From the NCBI GenBank assembly GCA_016286035.1, contig JAEERY010000020.1, forward strand, positions 124,001 through 188,000: 64,000 bases of DNA, read 5' to 3'. The position numbers and the translations under genes were made by a program. The first letter of the stretch is position 1; every line of letters starts with the position of its first letter. This DNA comes from Lachnospiraceae bacterium (lineage in GTDB: Bacteria > Bacillota > Clostridia > Lachnospirales > Lachnospiraceae). The notes beneath the pieces were generated by a model, which saw only the letters and a list, made by a program, of their open reading frames with translations, was not told the origin of the DNA and searched no databases. This document shows positions 62,951 through 64,000 of the stretch, one piece after another.

Positions 62951-64000
62951 ATGAGTTCGAAAAGATTAAAAGTAAATAACAGGGTGTTCTGGATATCGTT
63001 ATGGGTGATACCCTTGGTGTTCTATGTTATTTTTGCATTAACAGACGGTGTGGCATGGTGTGCTGACAGCAACAGTTATCTTGAGATGCATGACTGCAGA
63101 GAGCCTCTTTATCCGACTATGCTTGCTTTGTTTAGGCTGATATTTCGTATCGGACCGGATGCTGATCCGCATTCGAATATAAGCTTAAATGCAGTTGTAA
63201 TGATACAGAGTATTCTGGCGGCTGTTGCTTCATCAAGTCTGTCAGTATATCTGATCAAAAAATACATAATAAAAGTAACTGAAGAAAACATATCCATAAA
63301 AGAATATCTGTACTCATATCTGCTAGCAGTGATCCCGCTTATGGTTTCGATGCTTAACAGATTTACTGCAGGAAGAGCTTCAATGTATTCAAACAGTATA
63401 ATGACTGAAGGCCTGACTATAAGCTTTTATTTGCTGACTTTCAGATTTTTGCTTGAATATGTCGATTCTAAGAGCAGATATTCCTATATGATAAGTTGCC
63501 TTTTTGTTTTTCTGGGAATAGCTACCAGAAAACAAATGTATATACTGCTTTGTCTTTTGGCTATTGCTGTCTTTTATGTGGATATCTTAAAGAAGCTGAA
63601 GAAAAACGGCGAGAAATCTAAAATTGCGGTCATCACAAAAGGGTTTGCGAGATTAACAATAACTCTTATTGCAATAGTAGGACTGGTTTTTTTGTTTGAC
63701 TGTTTATATAACAAAGCTGTTAGGGGGGTGTTTGCTCCGCATACGGAAGATAATCGTTTTGTTTCGACGATGGCCTTCTATACGGCTGAAAGATCCTATA
63801 GCGAATATATAGATCCTGAACTTAAAGATATATATTTGCAGATTTATGATGAATGTGATGCAAACGGCTGGCTCATGCATGATGCGCCGACGAAATGGAA
63901 TGATGCAGTGGATCATTTTTCGGATAGTTATGATCTTATACAGCTGAATACCATGCAGTTAATGCTTGAAGATTATGTGGATAATGCTGATTTCAGCGGA
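62951..64000 (+). CDS. Polytopic membrane protein of the WCxDS type (paralogue 2), cut by window end
   Basis: The frame from ATG 62951 stays open for 350 codons to the last base, so the gene is partial at its 3' end. AWCADSNSY with REPLYPTML near residues 36-57 matches SWCGDSYQY and REPVYSLIL of the gene at 58222; NSIMTEGLTISFYLL and ATRKQMYILLCLL match further blocks. Several hydrophobic segments alternate with short loops, then a polar region begins near residue 255. It starts 2 bases after the GT4 stop. Probable GT-C-like membrane enzyme; function unknown. Confidence 0.72.
   Translation, partial: MSSKRLKVNNRVFWISLWVIPLVFYVIFALTDGVAWCADSNSYLEMHDCREPLYPTMLALFRLIFRIGPDADPHSNISLNAVVMIQSILAAVASSSLSVYLIKKYIIKVTEENISIKEYLYSYLLAVIPLMVSMLNRFTAGRASMYSNSIMTEGLTISFYLLTFRFLLEYVDSKSRYSYMISCLFVFLGIATRKQMYILLCLLAIAVFYVDILKKLKKNGEKSKIAVITKGFARLTITLIAIVGLVFLFDCLYNKAVRGVFAPHTEDNRFVSTMAFYTAERSYSEYIDPELKDIYLQIYDECDANGWLMHDAPTKWNDAVDHFSDSYDLIQLNTMQLMLEDYVDNADFSG

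Noticed and set aside
1-64000. Many open frames antisense to or overlapping the listed genes, for example 41084-41764, 42031-42492 and 48370-48990 on the minus strand.
   Set aside because: They lie inside genes with strong family matches, have low-complexity or Cys/His/Ile-rich translations and no ribosome binding sites.
1-64000. Mobile elements, CRISPR arrays, tRNA and rRNA genes.
   Set aside because: No transposase, direct-repeat array, cloverleaf or ribosomal sequence was recognised by eye on either strand.

Overview
The window is a dense, low-to-moderate GC, short-intergenic stretch of bacterial chromosome devoted almost wholly to making and decorating cell-surface glycans. Gene styles (TTG and GTG starts, AGGAGG-like ribosome binding sites, many ATGA/TAATG overlaps, proteins of the DUF6020, DUF6044-like, DUF6056-like and DUF6492 kinds, and a Maf/DUF115-type protein) point to a Firmicute of the Lachnospiraceae type, for example the Butyrivibrio/Roseburia group. 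That assignment is inference from gene content; there is no rRNA or housekeeping marker in the window. No tRNA, CRISPR, insertion sequence or transposase was seen, and there is no gap over 300 bases without a gene.

Layout. 10-5873: FkbM methyltransferase, DUF115/Maf-like protein, DUF6492 protein and two paralogous DUF3880-type glycosyltransferases facing tail to tail. 6049-13404: a nonulosonic-acid-like set (GNAT acetyltransferase, PseA/WbuX-type amidotransferase, GT-C-like membrane protein, GT52 sialyltransferase-like protein, PseI-type synthase), then GtrA and an O-acyltransferase. 13420-25534: large membrane proteins, two membrane-anchored alkaline-phosphatase-superfamily proteins, GT2 enzymes and WecE. 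25539-29438: a compact four-gene set (FAD oxidoreductase, GT2, SDR, TIM-barrel isomerase). 29499-32306, minus strand: small YIDP membrane protein, GtrB-like GT2, DUF6056-like protein. 32499-38775: Wzy/O-antigen-ligase-like polymerase, CapD/PglF-type dehydratase, pyruvyl transferase, GT10 fucosyltransferase. 38787-40154, minus: DUF6020. 40192-45092: PglC-like initiating transferase, PLP enzyme, ATP-grasp ligase, two GT4. 45143-55542: divergent WbpP epimerase and WbpO/TviB dehydrogenase, deacetylase, three GT4, asparagine-synthetase-like amidotransferase, GT39-like enzyme. 55543-58077, minus: RfbF and a frameshifted third alkaline-phosphatase-superfamily gene. 58222-64000: a WCxDS-type membrane protein, secreted SGNH hydrolase, TupA-like ATP-grasp protein, GT4, and a second WCxDS protein cut by the window edge.

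How the genes may work together (inference). CapD/PglF plus the PglC-like transferase could start a lipid-linked glycan; the GT4 enzymes extend it; WbpP, WbpO and the AsnB-like protein could supply UDP-GalNAcA and its amide; the Wzy-like protein polymerises or ligates; GT-C membrane enzymes fed by undecaprenyl-phosphate sugars (GtrB-like GT2s, GtrA) and the phosphotransferase-like enzymes decorate outside the membrane. The Maf-like protein with the PseI set suggests that part of the locus glycosylates flagellin. No Wzx flippase, oligosaccharyltransferase, or complete Pse, dTDP-Fuc4N or CDP-sugar pathway lies inside the window, so the locus must rely on genes elsewhere.
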